A stretch of DNA of 48,775 nt. It comes from Ralstonia sp. SET104 (GTDB taxonomy: Bacteria; Pseudomonadota; Gammaproteobacteria; Burkholderiales; Burkholderiaceae). The translations under genes were made by a program, and so were the position numbers. Below are positions 8,357 to 16,501 of this stretch, piece after piece; the first letter of the stretch is position 1, and each line of letters opens with the position of its first letter. The DNA lies in contig NZ_BHVX01000024.1 in assembly GCF_003851545.1 (NCBI RefSeq), positions 1 to 48,775 of the forward strand. Direction: 5' to 3'. The notes under the pieces are model-generated. The model was not told where the DNA came from, ran no database searches, and saw only the letters and a list, made by a program, of their open reading frames with translations.

Positions 8357-8734
8357 TCATTGCACCGGGACGAGTCTGCCGAGCTTTAGGAATCGGTTCT
8401 CTTCCGCCAATTGCTTGACCTCGGCGCGCAGGTCGTAAAGCTCGTGCAACAGAGCCACCTCTCTGTCGAGGGACTGGTCCAGTCTCCTTGTCAGATCCTC
8501 GATGTCCGCGCGCATACCGGGCACAGGATCTGAGGCAATCTTGGTCTCGGCCTGCTGCTTGGCGGCCGCGTTGATTGCCGCGATCAGATCGGCGTAGGAA
8601 GGCCTGGACTTCTTGATGCTGCCCCGGCCGCTGCCGGCCTCCAGCGCCACAGCATCGTTGCTGATGGGCTCGCCACGTGCCTTCAGACGCTCCAGGGCAG
8701 CGAAGTATTTGTCGACTTGGATCTTGGCGCTCAT
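8357..8734 (-). CDS. Small coiled-coil protein of the recombinase module (TnpC-like)
   Basis: The product is 125 aa. The N-terminal half has a short helical segment typical of DNA-binding regulators (AKIQVDKYFAALERLKARGE, then SNDAVALEAGSGRGSIKK). The C-terminal half (about 70-120) is a heptad-rich coiled coil (DLTRRLDQSLDREVALLHEL). Its ATG overlaps the end of the 672-aa recombinase gene by 4 bp, so it is the last gene of that operon. Tn554 TnpC is also 125 aa and follows two tyrosine recombinases, and gamma-mobile-trio islands carry a third small protein of unknown role. I infer an accessory role in directing integration or excision. Confidence 0.75.
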   Translation of the reverse strand: MSAKIQVDKYFAALERLKARGEPISNDAVALEAGSGRGSIKKSRPSYADLIAAINAAAKQQAETKIASDPVPGMRADIEDLTRRLDQSLDREVALLHELYDLRAEVKQLAEENRFLKLGRLVPVQ

Positions 8735-10749
8735 ACGGCTTCAGTGAGGCGTTTGCGGGCTTTGAGAAGCACTTGCAGGTGATCGGCTTCCAGGCGGTGT
8801 TCAACGCCGCCCGCTTCTGTGCTGGCCAGCGTGGCGACTACTGTCTCTTGCGTTTTGATCAGCTGCCCCAGGCGTTTTTCAAACACCACCGCGTTGGTGC
8901 AGTCCTTTTCAAGGCAGTCCCAAGGGATGGGTTCCAGTGGCGTGTGATTGCAGTCTTCCACGGCGATGCAACCGCCCAGGACGGTCTCACGGTAGGCCAG
9001 CTTGCCGTCACGGAAGAGTTTCAGTGTCTCTTCCTTGGGACGGCTGGATACCGTTTGCAGCATTCGGGCCGCGCCCCGTCCACCGACCTCGCCGATCAGG
9101 TCTTCGTCCGAGAACAGCAAGGCCAAGCTGTAGGCCAGGAAGCTCGATTCTGACTTGGCGGCGTTCCACTCATGGCTGAAGTGCTCCTTGTCGAAGACAA
9201 GGTTGACCGCCCGGCAGAACCCATCGCTGTAGTACGCACGCATCTCATCGGTGATGTGCTGCAACTGTCCTTTGAGGGCCGGTAGGCTTACCATGCCCGA
9301 GCGATGGGCATACACCGACAGGCTGCGACGGTATTGGTGGAAGGTCAGCGGCCACGGTTTGCCGACCTCAATCCCCTCACGCAGCCAGTTCCGCTCCAAC
9401 TCCATTGCGTTGAGTTCGTCGATGTCGGCCTGGGTAGTGACAGCGCAGATCTCAGAAGTCAGTTTGCCGCGCAGACGCTTGTAGATGCTCGAGAGACTTT
9501 GCTTTCGGTAAGGGTTGGCTGTTGAGCAGAACAACAAGGCGGCGTCATTTTTTGTGGGGTCCCCGTTTTTTAGTACCTCCAGGATGGTCGAGGCGATTCT
9601 TTGAGCCAGCAAGATTGCCCGATGTCCCTCGCGGCTGGTAACCCAACTGGCAGGTTTCTTTCTGCCACCGTTGAGCTTGTGGCTGTATCCGTTGATCAGG
9701 TGGTGCACCGAGTCACGGTGTTTTACCTCCTCAAGGACCCCCTTGAGCGGCAGGATTTGAACTTCTCCGATTCGCATGCCGGTGAAGGCGATCACGAGGT
9801 TCATCAGCCTAAGCTGAGCGTCGGCGATCTCGCCGGCGATAAATGCATGCAGGCTTCCCTTGTTCCATCCCCTGGCCCGCATGGCCTCCCGCACCTCTTG
9901 GAGTTGCTTATCGCGATGCAAACCAAGTTGGCTTTCGGTCAGGCCTCTTGGCGCATTGAGCGTGGAAGCACGCTCTTGCCGGTACGCATCCAGCAGGATG
10001 TCCAGGCCGCGCTCGATTTCATCCAAGTTGCCTAGCAAGCCGGCCAGGATCGTGCAGTAGATACGCGATGGGATGATAGGCGTTTGGTTGCCTTCTGCAT
10101 CCGCTGGGGCGGATTGCTTGATGACCTCAAGTAGTTGCTTCAAACGCACGTCCAGCCCAACCTTGAGGAAGTCACGGTGGCGCCACAGTGTCCTGAGCAG
10201 GGCTCGAGCGCTTTTTGCGTACCCGCTGTTGAGTTCCGCCGCCTCTTCGCCAAGCACCTGAGGATCGCAGAACAACTCGAACAGCGAGATTCCGCGGCAG
10301 AATGCGCCTCGGGCCAGCCGGTTCATCGCGCGACCCGTATATAGTGTCGTTTTCTGAGCCCTTTGTTGTCCCGCATCCGTGTACAACCATAGCAGTGCCT
10401 TTTGCTGCTCGCGAATCAAAGCAGCGAGGCCGGGTCTGTCGATTTCCGGCGGAACCAACAGGGGCTGCGCCTCAAAGAAGGGCACAAAGTACGGTGTTTG
10501 CCCGCCGTCCGTGCTCATCGATCTCAGATCCCACCTTCTGTCTCCGTAGCGGCTCAAAGGCTCTCCGTCCGGGTCCAGAGTCACGACCATCTGAGGATCG
10601 AAGTAGGGCTCTACCTGGGGAGCTTCGGGTGTCCCGCCGGGACCTCCGGGAACACTCTCCGGCAACTGGACGCGACCTCGGTTTGCCTCCCTCGCCTGCA
10701 AAGAGTCAGACGAGGTGGTGGTCGGTGTCGCCAGATCGCTTCTTTGCAT
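8731..10749 (-). CDS. Tyrosine recombinase, large (672 aa), third of the module
   Basis: The catalytic set of a tyrosine recombinase is complete: Arg326 in FTGMRIGE, His471-x-x-Arg474 in FHQYRR, His498 in LQHIT and the probable nucleophile Tyr507 nine residues later. At 672 aa it is much longer than phage integrases (about 350-400 aa); the first 200 residues are an extra region opening with a Pro-rich, probably disordered stretch. After the catalytic domain a cysteine-rich segment (CIAVEDCNHTPLEPIPWDC, then KDC) may bind zinc, followed by a helical tail. The size and cysteine tail recall Tn554 TnpB (630 aa). It lies 58 bp after the 607-aa gene and overlaps the coiled-coil gene. It is one of two apparently competent recombinases here. 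Confidence 0.9.
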   Translation of the reverse strand: MQRSDLATPTTTSSDSLQAREANRGRVQLPESVPGGPGGTPEAPQVEPYFDPQMVVTLDPDGEPLSRYGDRRWDLRSMSTDGGQTPYFVPFFEAQPLLVPPEIDRPGLAALIREQQKALLWLYTDAGQQRAQKTTLYTGRAMNRLARGAFCRGISLFELFCDPQVLGEEAAELNSGYAKSARALLRTLWRHRDFLKVGLDVRLKQLLEVIKQSAPADAEGNQTPIIPSRIYCTILAGLLGNLDEIERGLDILLDAYRQERASTLNAPRGLTESQLGLHRDKQLQEVREAMRARGWNKGSLHAFIAGEIADAQLRLMNLVIAFTGMRIGEVQILPLKGVLEEVKHRDSVHHLINGYSHKLNGGRKKPASWVTSREGHRAILLAQRIASTILEVLKNGDPTKNDAALLFCSTANPYRKQSLSSIYKRLRGKLTSEICAVTTQADIDELNAMELERNWLREGIEVGKPWPLTFHQYRRSLSVYAHRSGMVSLPALKGQLQHITDEMRAYYSDGFCRAVNLVFDKEHFSHEWNAAKSESSFLAYSLALLFSDEDLIGEVGGRGAARMLQTVSSRPKEETLKLFRDGKLAYRETVLGGCIAVEDCNHTPLEPIPWDCLEKDCTNAVVFEKRLGQLIKTQETVVATLASTEAGGVEHRLEADHLQVLLKARKRLTEAV

Positions 10750-10807
10750 AGGATGTAGTTTGCAGGTAGGTTTCGGTGAGGTTGAGGGTGAGTGTGGTGT
10801 CTCGCGA

Positions 10808-12631
10808 TCAGGCCAGGGCGGACGACGGTGCCACCAGGCCCAGTAAGTGGAGTTGCTGGAGCTTGCTGGCCCAGTAACGGCTGAGCCGACCTTCTTTCAG
10901 AACCGCCACGCGAGCTTGCTCATGGGCCTTAGGATTGGTTCGTTTGATCTCATTGAGCAGGGCGCCGATGCGCTCGATCACGACGGCATAGACCAATTCA
11001 GCAGCGCCTGAGTCACCGAGCGTCGGAGCCAGTCGTTCCAGCACCGATCGGCACGACATCAGCTTGACGCAATCTTCTTCGTCGGCGTGGACGTGGAACT
11101 TGTTGCAGAAAAAGCACCCTTCTGTCTTTCTGCAATCTGGCTTCACCAGCGGGTTGTCAGACAGAGCCTCGGGTTGGCCGTGGTCTTCGCAGCCTCCGGC
11201 CGGGATGGCGGTGATCGGGATGACACGCTTGGACGACTCGGCGCCTGCCTCCGAGGGGGTCAGGACTACCGAGGTCAAGGAGGCCAGGAAGGGGGCCATT
11301 TCAGATCTCGACTCAGCATCCGTGATCTTGCTGTACCTGCGGATGGCTGTGCTCACCGAGTGTCCCATCAAGTCAGCCGCTACCTTCGGGCTGTGCTCCT
11401 TGACAACCTTGCCGGCCTTGTAGGCGCGCAACTGCTGCATCGTCACTGGAGGTAGCTTGATGCCGAAGGCACTGAACCTGCTGCGCAATGCAGAGGTGAA
11501 GCTTTGGGGCAGCGGGATAATTCCCAGAGGCCTCGCTTGGGCCGATGCGTGGGGGTATCTGCATTGAATGAACATCGGACCGATTTCAGGGCAGTCGAAC
11601 CGCAGGCGCAGGGCTTCCCGAAGGCGCAGGTAAGACCGCAGGCGGGTCACGGTGGTGGAAGTCAAATGAACCGGCACCTCCTTGCCTCCGGCCCGGAACT
11701 TGATGACCTTGTGGCGCAGGTTGAGCCTTTCCGGGTTGGCCAGTTGCTCATGCAAGTCCTTGGGCTCTTCGTAGGACTGGATCGGGGCGAGGTTGGCGCC
11801 AGAGTCGCCAATGCACAGCGCGGCATAGGCCATGCACCCGAGTTCCATCACACGTTCTGTGTGGGTGCCGGTTGGGATTGGGGCCGAACATTGTTGAGCG
11901 CCCGACTGCCAACGCAATTCGTCGAGGGAGGCGTAGTCGTTGTTCTCACGTGGGTCGCCGAGAACGATCCGAGCCACCGAGTCGAATACCCCTTGTGCGC
12001 AAGCCATGAAGGCAGCCACGTCCTCCGTTTTGGGAGCCTTGACGCCTTCACCGCGGACGTTCTTAATGGCCTCGATCTCGTTGCCGTATTCCCGGTCGTG
12101 GATGACGGACATCATCTTGATGGCGCCGGTGTCTTGCATCGATGCCCCAGGCGCATTGATACGTTTCTCTGTGTGATTCGCCTGCATGCGCTGCCGCAGG
12201 TAGCTGTGGTGCTTTTGGAGCGCCTCAAGGGCGAGATCCGGGTCGCTCAGGATCGATTCGAATTTCCCATGGTGCATTGGGGCATCGGCCCAATTCAAGA
12301 ACCTGGAAAGGCCATTCGCCAAGTCGTCATGCACTGACCTCGGTCGGGCATTGTCGAAGCGGAAACGCTTGGACAGGCGTTCAATGGCACGAGGCATGTC
12401 CTCGACCCGCTGCGCAGACAAGCTGGATGGGTTGAATCGATATCTCTTGCCGTTTACCTTGCGCTCGAGGTAGCACCACAGGTAGGCATGGGTCTGGGCA
12501 CCATCCGACATCTGCAGAATCGTGCTCTGAGGCACATAGAGATCGGGCATGGCTCCCTCTAAAGGGAACGCCAGGCGAGGCAGACCACTAGGGTAGCTGC
12601 CGCCCGTGCTGATCCAGTTGGATTCATGCAT
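10808..12631 (-). CDS. Tyrosine-recombinase-like protein with degenerate active site (607 aa)
   Basis: The C-terminal catalytic fold is recognisable: LRAYKA (401-406) is box II, and LMGHSVSTAIRRY (421-433) carries the second His (424) and probable Tyr433. The first catalytic Arg, expected in a TGxR motif, aligns with Asn280 in GDSGANL, and the box II His aligns with Gln399 in MQQLR. If this alignment is right the protein cannot cleave normally alone and may be a structural or regulatory partner. Residues about 490-525 hold a cysteine/histidine cluster (PDCRKTEGCFFC, then HVHADEEDC, then MSC) likely to bind zinc. It sits between two competent recombinases, 48 bp after one and 58 bp before the other. 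Confidence 0.85.
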   Translation of the reverse strand: MHESNWISTGGSYPSGLPRLAFPLEGAMPDLYVPQSTILQMSDGAQTHAYLWCYLERKVNGKRYRFNPSSLSAQRVEDMPRAIERLSKRFRFDNARPRSVHDDLANGLSRFLNWADAPMHHGKFESILSDPDLALEALQKHHSYLRQRMQANHTEKRINAPGASMQDTGAIKMMSVIHDREYGNEIEAIKNVRGEGVKAPKTEDVAAFMACAQGVFDSVARIVLGDPRENNDYASLDELRWQSGAQQCSAPIPTGTHTERVMELGCMAYAALCIGDSGANLAPIQSYEEPKDLHEQLANPERLNLRHKVIKFRAGGKEVPVHLTSTTVTRLRSYLRLREALRLRFDCPEIGPMFIQCRYPHASAQARPLGIIPLPQSFTSALRSRFSAFGIKLPPVTMQQLRAYKAGKVVKEHSPKVAADLMGHSVSTAIRRYSKITDAESRSEMAPFLASLTSVVLTPSEAGAESSKRVIPITAIPAGGCEDHGQPEALSDNPLVKPDCRKTEGCFFCNKFHVHADEEDCVKLMSCRSVLERLAPTLGDSGAAELVYAVVIERIGALLNEIKRTNPKAHEQARVAVLKEGRLSRYWASKLQQLHLLGLVAPSSALA

Positions 12632-12679
12632 GATGGTTTCCCGGTCTTCTGTTCCTTGTCGTTGTAGGCCTTCGCACCG

Positions 12680-14101
12680 TCAGGCTGACCGAATGAGGTC
12701 GAGTAGATTTCGGTTCCAGTCAGCCTCCGCTTTTTCGAGGTGTTGAATGTGCTGGCGGTAGTCGATGTACAGATCCGTCGTGCTTGGCCTTTTGTGCCAC
12801 ATGAGTTTGCACAGTTGATCCCGAGCCCAGAGGTAGCGCTGGCGCGTGTCTTGGTTTTCTGTGACCGCGTCGACCCAATTGACTCCGAATGTGGCCCGCA
12901 GGTCGTGGAACTGGTAGTGGAAGTCCGGGATCGTCTTGCGGATTTCAGGGATCACGTAGTCGGTGATGAAGGACCGGAGGTTCTGCCCCGCTGGAGATGA
13001 GCGCTTCAGCGGCCGTTCGGCGGAATCCCAACGGGCGCTGCGATCAGCCTTGGATTCGTAATGGGGGCCACCCTGGCTGGACAGGAACAGATAGTTCATC
13101 GGGTCCTGCTTGCGGATGGACTTCTCACGTCTAGACCTTGCACGGTCAGAGACAGCGTAGATGTGTAGCCATTCGTAAAGGTCCTTCTGCACCGACAGGT
13201 ACACATCCGGCACATCACCTTTGGTATCGATACCGGTCCCTGGTCCGCATTGCAGCTTGAACGGCCACTGGTTGACTTGGCTCGGCGGCGTGACGAAATC
13301 GCCCCAATGCAGTGTCAGGACGGTCTGGATACGGGCTCCGGTCAGGAGCGCGGCGTAGTGCATCAGCTCGTAGTCGCGATTGCCGAGCTGCTTCAGCGCT
13401 TTGATCAACGTCTTCTGCTCGTGTTGGGACAACGGCAGCAGTTTTCCGCCGTCATTGATTCGGCGATCCCACGCGTAGTCCCGCTTGGGGACCTTGATGG
13501 ACAGGTCGGTCGTCGTCACCTCCTTGATCTGCTTGAAGCCCTTGCTGTCGCGGTATTCAAGGCCGATGGTCCGGTCAACCCATGGGGCGTTTTGAGGGTG
13601 GAAGCCCAGTCGCTCGTCTTCCATGAGGAACCGGTAGAAGCCCACCACCGCGTGCATGCGGCTACTGGCCGTGCTGTGCTTGAGGACGCCGCTGTTAATT
13701 AGACCTTGGACGTGGGTCCTGTAGAGGTAGGTAGGACGCAGGTATTTGTCGACCGCGGAGAAGTCATCCCAGTGGAGCCCAAATTCATCGAGGAACTCCT
13801 TGTAGGCCCGCAGCCCTTGCGCAACGGGATTGAGCGAGGACACCTTGTGGGGCCTGGCCCGCGCACGATCCAACAACCACATGCAGGCAGGGGCCCACGG
13901 TGATCCGTCGGCATTGAGCACCAGGGGGAAGTGTGGGAACGTCTCCCACTTCACCGTCTTGGAGGCGCGCAACTCGCGCCAATACTTGACCCGTTCCCCT
14001 TTAACCTGATGGTCTACTGGGATGCGTCCAGGCGCCGGTTCATCAGCAACCTGCGTATTGCGGAGGATGGGGAGCGTGTAGATAGATGGCGTTTGAGACA
14101 T
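12680..14101 (-). CDS. Tyrosine recombinase (473 aa), first gene of the module
   Basis: Active-site residues are present: Arg257 in LLTGARIQ, His399-x-x-Arg402 in FHDLRATFG, His436 in LMWHK, and Tyr445 nine residues later in TTDLYIDY. The N-terminal 200 residues include a SAM-like core-binding region (LRAYKEFLDEFGLHWDDF, and a helix ending GFYRFLMEDE). It is the promoter-proximal gene of a four-gene minus-strand operon and follows an AT-rich upstream region. It corresponds in position to Tn554 TnpA or the first trio protein, though longer than TnpA (361 aa). Confidence 0.9.
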   Translation of the reverse strand: MSQTPSIYTLPILRNTQVADEPAPGRIPVDHQVKGERVKYWRELRASKTVKWETFPHFPLVLNADGSPWAPACMWLLDRARARPHKVSSLNPVAQGLRAYKEFLDEFGLHWDDFSAVDKYLRPTYLYRTHVQGLINSGVLKHSTASSRMHAVVGFYRFLMEDERLGFHPQNAPWVDRTIGLEYRDSKGFKQIKEVTTTDLSIKVPKRDYAWDRRINDGGKLLPLSQHEQKTLIKALKQLGNRDYELMHYAALLTGARIQTVLTLHWGDFVTPPSQVNQWPFKLQCGPGTGIDTKGDVPDVYLSVQKDLYEWLHIYAVSDRARSRREKSIRKQDPMNYLFLSSQGGPHYESKADRSARWDSAERPLKRSSPAGQNLRSFITDYVIPEIRKTIPDFHYQFHDLRATFGVNWVDAVTENQDTRQRYLWARDQLCKLMWHKRPSTTDLYIDYRQHIQHLEKAEADWNRNLLDLIRSA

Positions 14102-14605
14102 GAGCCCAGCACCCCGGAACTATGAGGCTATGCCCACGCGTGCTCCGGTGACGAAGTTCGTCGCAAAACGGCTCATGAAGTGCGGGGGGCGGCATTGTAG
14201 ATTTCTTTGTATTGTGCAATGAAAATTCTTTTAAATCAACTTAAAATAAAAGATTCTATTTGTATTATCTGTATTTGTTATGTATCGATTGCTGTTTTGT
14301 TGAAGCGGCATGAATGCGATCTTCGTCGCTCGAATTTGGAATTGGGACTTTGGGTCAGATGAACGTTGGGGGCAATCTGCAAGACAGGGCGGGTTGAACG
14401 CCGGTCAGCCGAGGCGGCAAGTATTCTTGCCAAGGGCGATTTGAGAGGCCGCCGTGTGGCAGTGCTTCGTAGGCGAAGGGTCCGGCGCAAATGCACGCTC
14501 GGGCGCGTTGGCCTCACTAAGGATTGCGCGCGGTGGCGACAATGACGCGATTGTCTGAGGCAGTTGCGTGCTGCCTGGTAGGCTGGTGCAGAGGTGGGGC
14601 GTTGT
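14102..14605. promoter_or_regulatory. AT-rich upstream region of the recombinase operon
   Basis: Bases about 14196-14290 are strikingly AT-rich for this genome (runs such as TTTTAAATCAACTTAAAATA). They lie 95-190 bp upstream of the first recombinase start, as expected for its promoter and possibly for a silencing-protein binding region. On the minus strand TTGATT, a 17-nt gap and CACAAT near 14215-14245 is a possible but imperfect promoter. No gene is supported between 14300 and 14605. Confidence 0.4.
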
Positions 14606-14833
14606 CTACGGCTCGATAGGCCAGATGAAAAGCTCGGAGACTGACACGCCCAGCGTCCGCGCAAGGCGCACGATATTGAGCAGCGCAATGTTTCGCTGTC
14701 CTCGCTCGATCCCACCAAGGTAACTACGCGCGATGCCGCTCTCGAGCGAGAGCTTCTCCTGTGACCACCCTTTCTGTTTTCGCAGTGCTGCCACTCTTTT
14801 GCCAAAGAGGATCAGTGGGTCTCGCTCTCGCAT
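14606..14833 (-). CDS. Short XRE-family DNA-binding regulator
   Basis: At 75 aa this is essentially a lone lambda-repressor-type helix-turn-helix: FGKRVAALRKQKGWSQEKLS, then SGIARSYLGGIERGQRN (recognition helix), then LARTLGVSVSELF. The start ATG follows an AAGGAGATG-like sequence (GGGGAAGGAG) on the minus strand, a good ribosome binding site. Size and sequence resemble the controller (C) proteins of restriction-modification systems, but no methylase or nuclease gene is adjacent. The 12-bp inverted repeat at 14890-14934, about 60 bp upstream of its start, is a likely operator. It probably controls nearby cargo or the recombinases. Confidence 0.9.
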   Translation of the reverse strand: MRERDPLILFGKRVAALRKQKGWSQEKLSLESGIARSYLGGIERGQRNIALLNIVRLARTLGVSVSELFIWPIEP

Positions 14834-14889
14834 CTCCTTCCCCTAAAGGAAAGAGACTCTATGAAGTGGATCACTATCAGGCCACGCCC

Positions 14890-14934
14890 TATGAGTGACA
14901 AAATCGATGGCTTGCGGCAGAATTGTCACTTATA
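14890..14934. promoter_or_regulatory. Operator-like inverted repeat upstream of the XRE gene
   Basis: TATGAGTGACAA (14890-14901) and TTGTCACTTATA (14923-14934) form an inverted repeat with 11 of 12 pairs, 21 bp apart. The half-sites are separated by about three helical turns, suiting binding by a dimer pair of the adjacent XRE protein. It lies in the short gap between the XRE start and the neighbouring open frame. Binding is inferred. Confidence 0.55.
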
Positions 14935-14938
14935 GAGG

Positions 14939-15379
14939 TCAATACGATGGGCGGCACTTGGAGCGCGTGACGATGTAGCCGTCGCGCAATGGCACCTCTG
15001 GCGTTCTAGAAATTTCCTGGGAATGTTGCTCACTGAATTTGGGTGCGAGGAATCGCAGGCTGTTCGACGGCACTTGGTACACCCTTATCAGCCATGGCGC
15101 TACGTAGCCATCACGGTTGAGTCGCCATGCTTTCTGATCGAGCGAGATCGTGGCGATCGCGGCGCCGATTCGCTGTTGAGTGCCTACTTGGTCCCATCTG
15201 CAGAAGAGTTGCTCCAGATCGTGGAATACCTCGGCCATGGTGCTTGCCGCGTCTACAAAGTTGTCCTTGCTGGCAAAGCAGAGAGCCGCAGTCAGCTTGA
15301 TCCGATCACGGCGCTGCACAGCTACACGGCAGGCGGCGTGCAGTGGTTCAGTTGCGAAGGACAAGACGGTGCGATCCAT
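14939..15379 (-). CDS. Hypothetical protein (strand uncertain)
   Basis: On the minus strand an ATG at 15379 is preceded by GGAAGG at a 5-nt spacing and gives 146 aa, largely helical in the first half (FVDAASTMAEVFHDLEQLF) with no domain I recognise. Codon third positions are mostly G or C. The opposite strand has an open frame of similar length (15023-15469, 148 aa) with nearly as good codon use but a weak ribosome binding site. I prefer the minus strand because of its start signal and because it would then lie just upstream of the XRE gene in the same direction. Only one of the two is likely real. Confidence 0.4.
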   Translation of the reverse strand: MDRTVLSFATEPLHAACRVAVQRRDRIKLTAALCFASKDNFVDAASTMAEVFHDLEQLFCRWDQVGTQQRIGAAIATISLDQKAWRLNRDGYVAPWLIRVYQVPSNSLRFLAPKFSEQHSQEISRTPEVPLRDGYIVTRSKCRPSY

Positions 15380-15609
15380 CCGTGCCTTCCAGGGCAACCC
15401 AAGGCAGACACGGGCGCGGTCTGGGTGACCGAGTGGAGAGCGAGCGTTAGGTCAGTTAGCTACAGGTGAGGTCAGCTTCCCGCGCAAGGGTGCGGTGCGC
15501 AACCTCATGACTCGCTTGAACCGGTCGACACGCGTACTACCTAAGGATCACCATTGCCGCTGGATCTGACTCGTGCCGTTGACCGGACCGAAGCGGTGCA
15601 GCCGAAACC

Positions 15610-16479
15610 ATGCTCACACCTTCGCCTGCGACCACCTCACTTCCACTGGCGATCAACCTTCAAACGCTAGGTCAACTCGTCGAGAGTCGGCGGTCTGCGC
15701 TTGGGCTAAGCCTCGTCGAGGCTGCTTACGGCGCAAAAGTTTCACCTTCGGTGCTGGTCAGGCTTGAAGCCGGAAAGCCAGTTAGAACGGATTCTCTGTT
15801 CAAAGTGCTGACAGCGCTCGGTCTCCCCATGCTGGTCATGCCGAAAGACAGCGCTATCGAAGCATTGTGGGCATTGGGGCATAAGGTGCACTGGGATTCC
15901 GTGGTGCGTACCCTCTCACCAGCGTCCGAGCGCAAGACATCGCCGGCACTCGTATTGGACCGAACGACGCCGACGATTCTGCTGGATTACGACGGGACCC
16001 TGCATGCTGGTCAGGCACTGCTCGACGACGATGGACGGATAACGTTGGACTCAGGCCGCCAACTGTTCGAATTTGCTTCGCTGTTGATCGAGATGCTGAG
16101 GCCGTATCCAACCGTCGAAATCGTCCTCACAACGTCCTGGCTGCAAACGCTGTCTGTCGATGCAGTGATTTCCTACCTACCGCCGGAGCTCGCACAACGA
16201 GTGGTCGATACGACGAAGGACATTAAGCCTCGTTTGAGCTACGAGCACAGCGGCGCTGGTCGTACTGATGTTATCGTTTCCTACGCCTACGGGAAGCGCC
16301 TGAAGAACTGGCTGGCAATCGATGATTCCGCTTACGGCGCCTCAAAGTTTGGTCGTGAGCCTGGGGAGTTGACGGATCATTTCCTTCTCCTCGATTCGGC
16401 GCGCGGCATCAATGATGAGCTGGCTCAGGAGCGCATCCGGCAGTGGCTGGTTCGGGTTCACGGCGCAGAAAACGCGTGA
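15610..16479 (+). CDS. HTH-HAD fusion protein (XRE domain plus HAD phosphatase-like domain)
   Basis: This 289-aa protein joins two domains. Residues about 15-75 are an XRE-type helix-turn-helix (LGQLVESRRSALGLSLVEAA, then VSPSVLVRLEAGK). Residues about 120-285 are a HAD-fold domain: motif I DYDGT (126-130), motif II LTTSW (173-177) and the acidic motif IDDS (237-240). The spacing and the SW after motif II resemble the HAD domain found in RNA-repair 'Swiss army knife' proteins (HAD_SAK-type). All catalytic aspartates are present, so phosphatase activity is plausible. The fusion suggests a regulator that also processes a phosphorylated nucleic acid or nucleotide, perhaps an antitoxin-like or defence role. 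It converges on the RecF-like ATPase gene, leaving 22 bp between stops. Confidence 0.8.
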   Translation: MLTPSPATTSLPLAINLQTLGQLVESRRSALGLSLVEAAYGAKVSPSVLVRLEAGKPVRTDSLFKVLTALGLPMLVMPKDSAIEALWALGHKVHWDSVVRTLSPASERKTSPALVLDRTTPTILLDYDGTLHAGQALLDDDGRITLDSGRQLFEFASLLIEMLRPYPTVEIVLTTSWLQTLSVDAVISYLPPELAQRVVDTTKDIKPRLSYEHSGAGRTDVIVSYAYGKRLKNWLAIDDSAYGASKFGREPGELTDHFLLLDSARGINDELAQERIRQWLVRVHGAENA

Positions 16480-16501
16480 TTGTTCGCATGGCTTGGCGTC
16501 T

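Noticed and set aside
14606-16479. Restriction-modification system around the controller-like regulator
   Set aside because: No methyltransferase motif (such as DPPY or PCQ) or nuclease motif is seen in the neighbouring genes.
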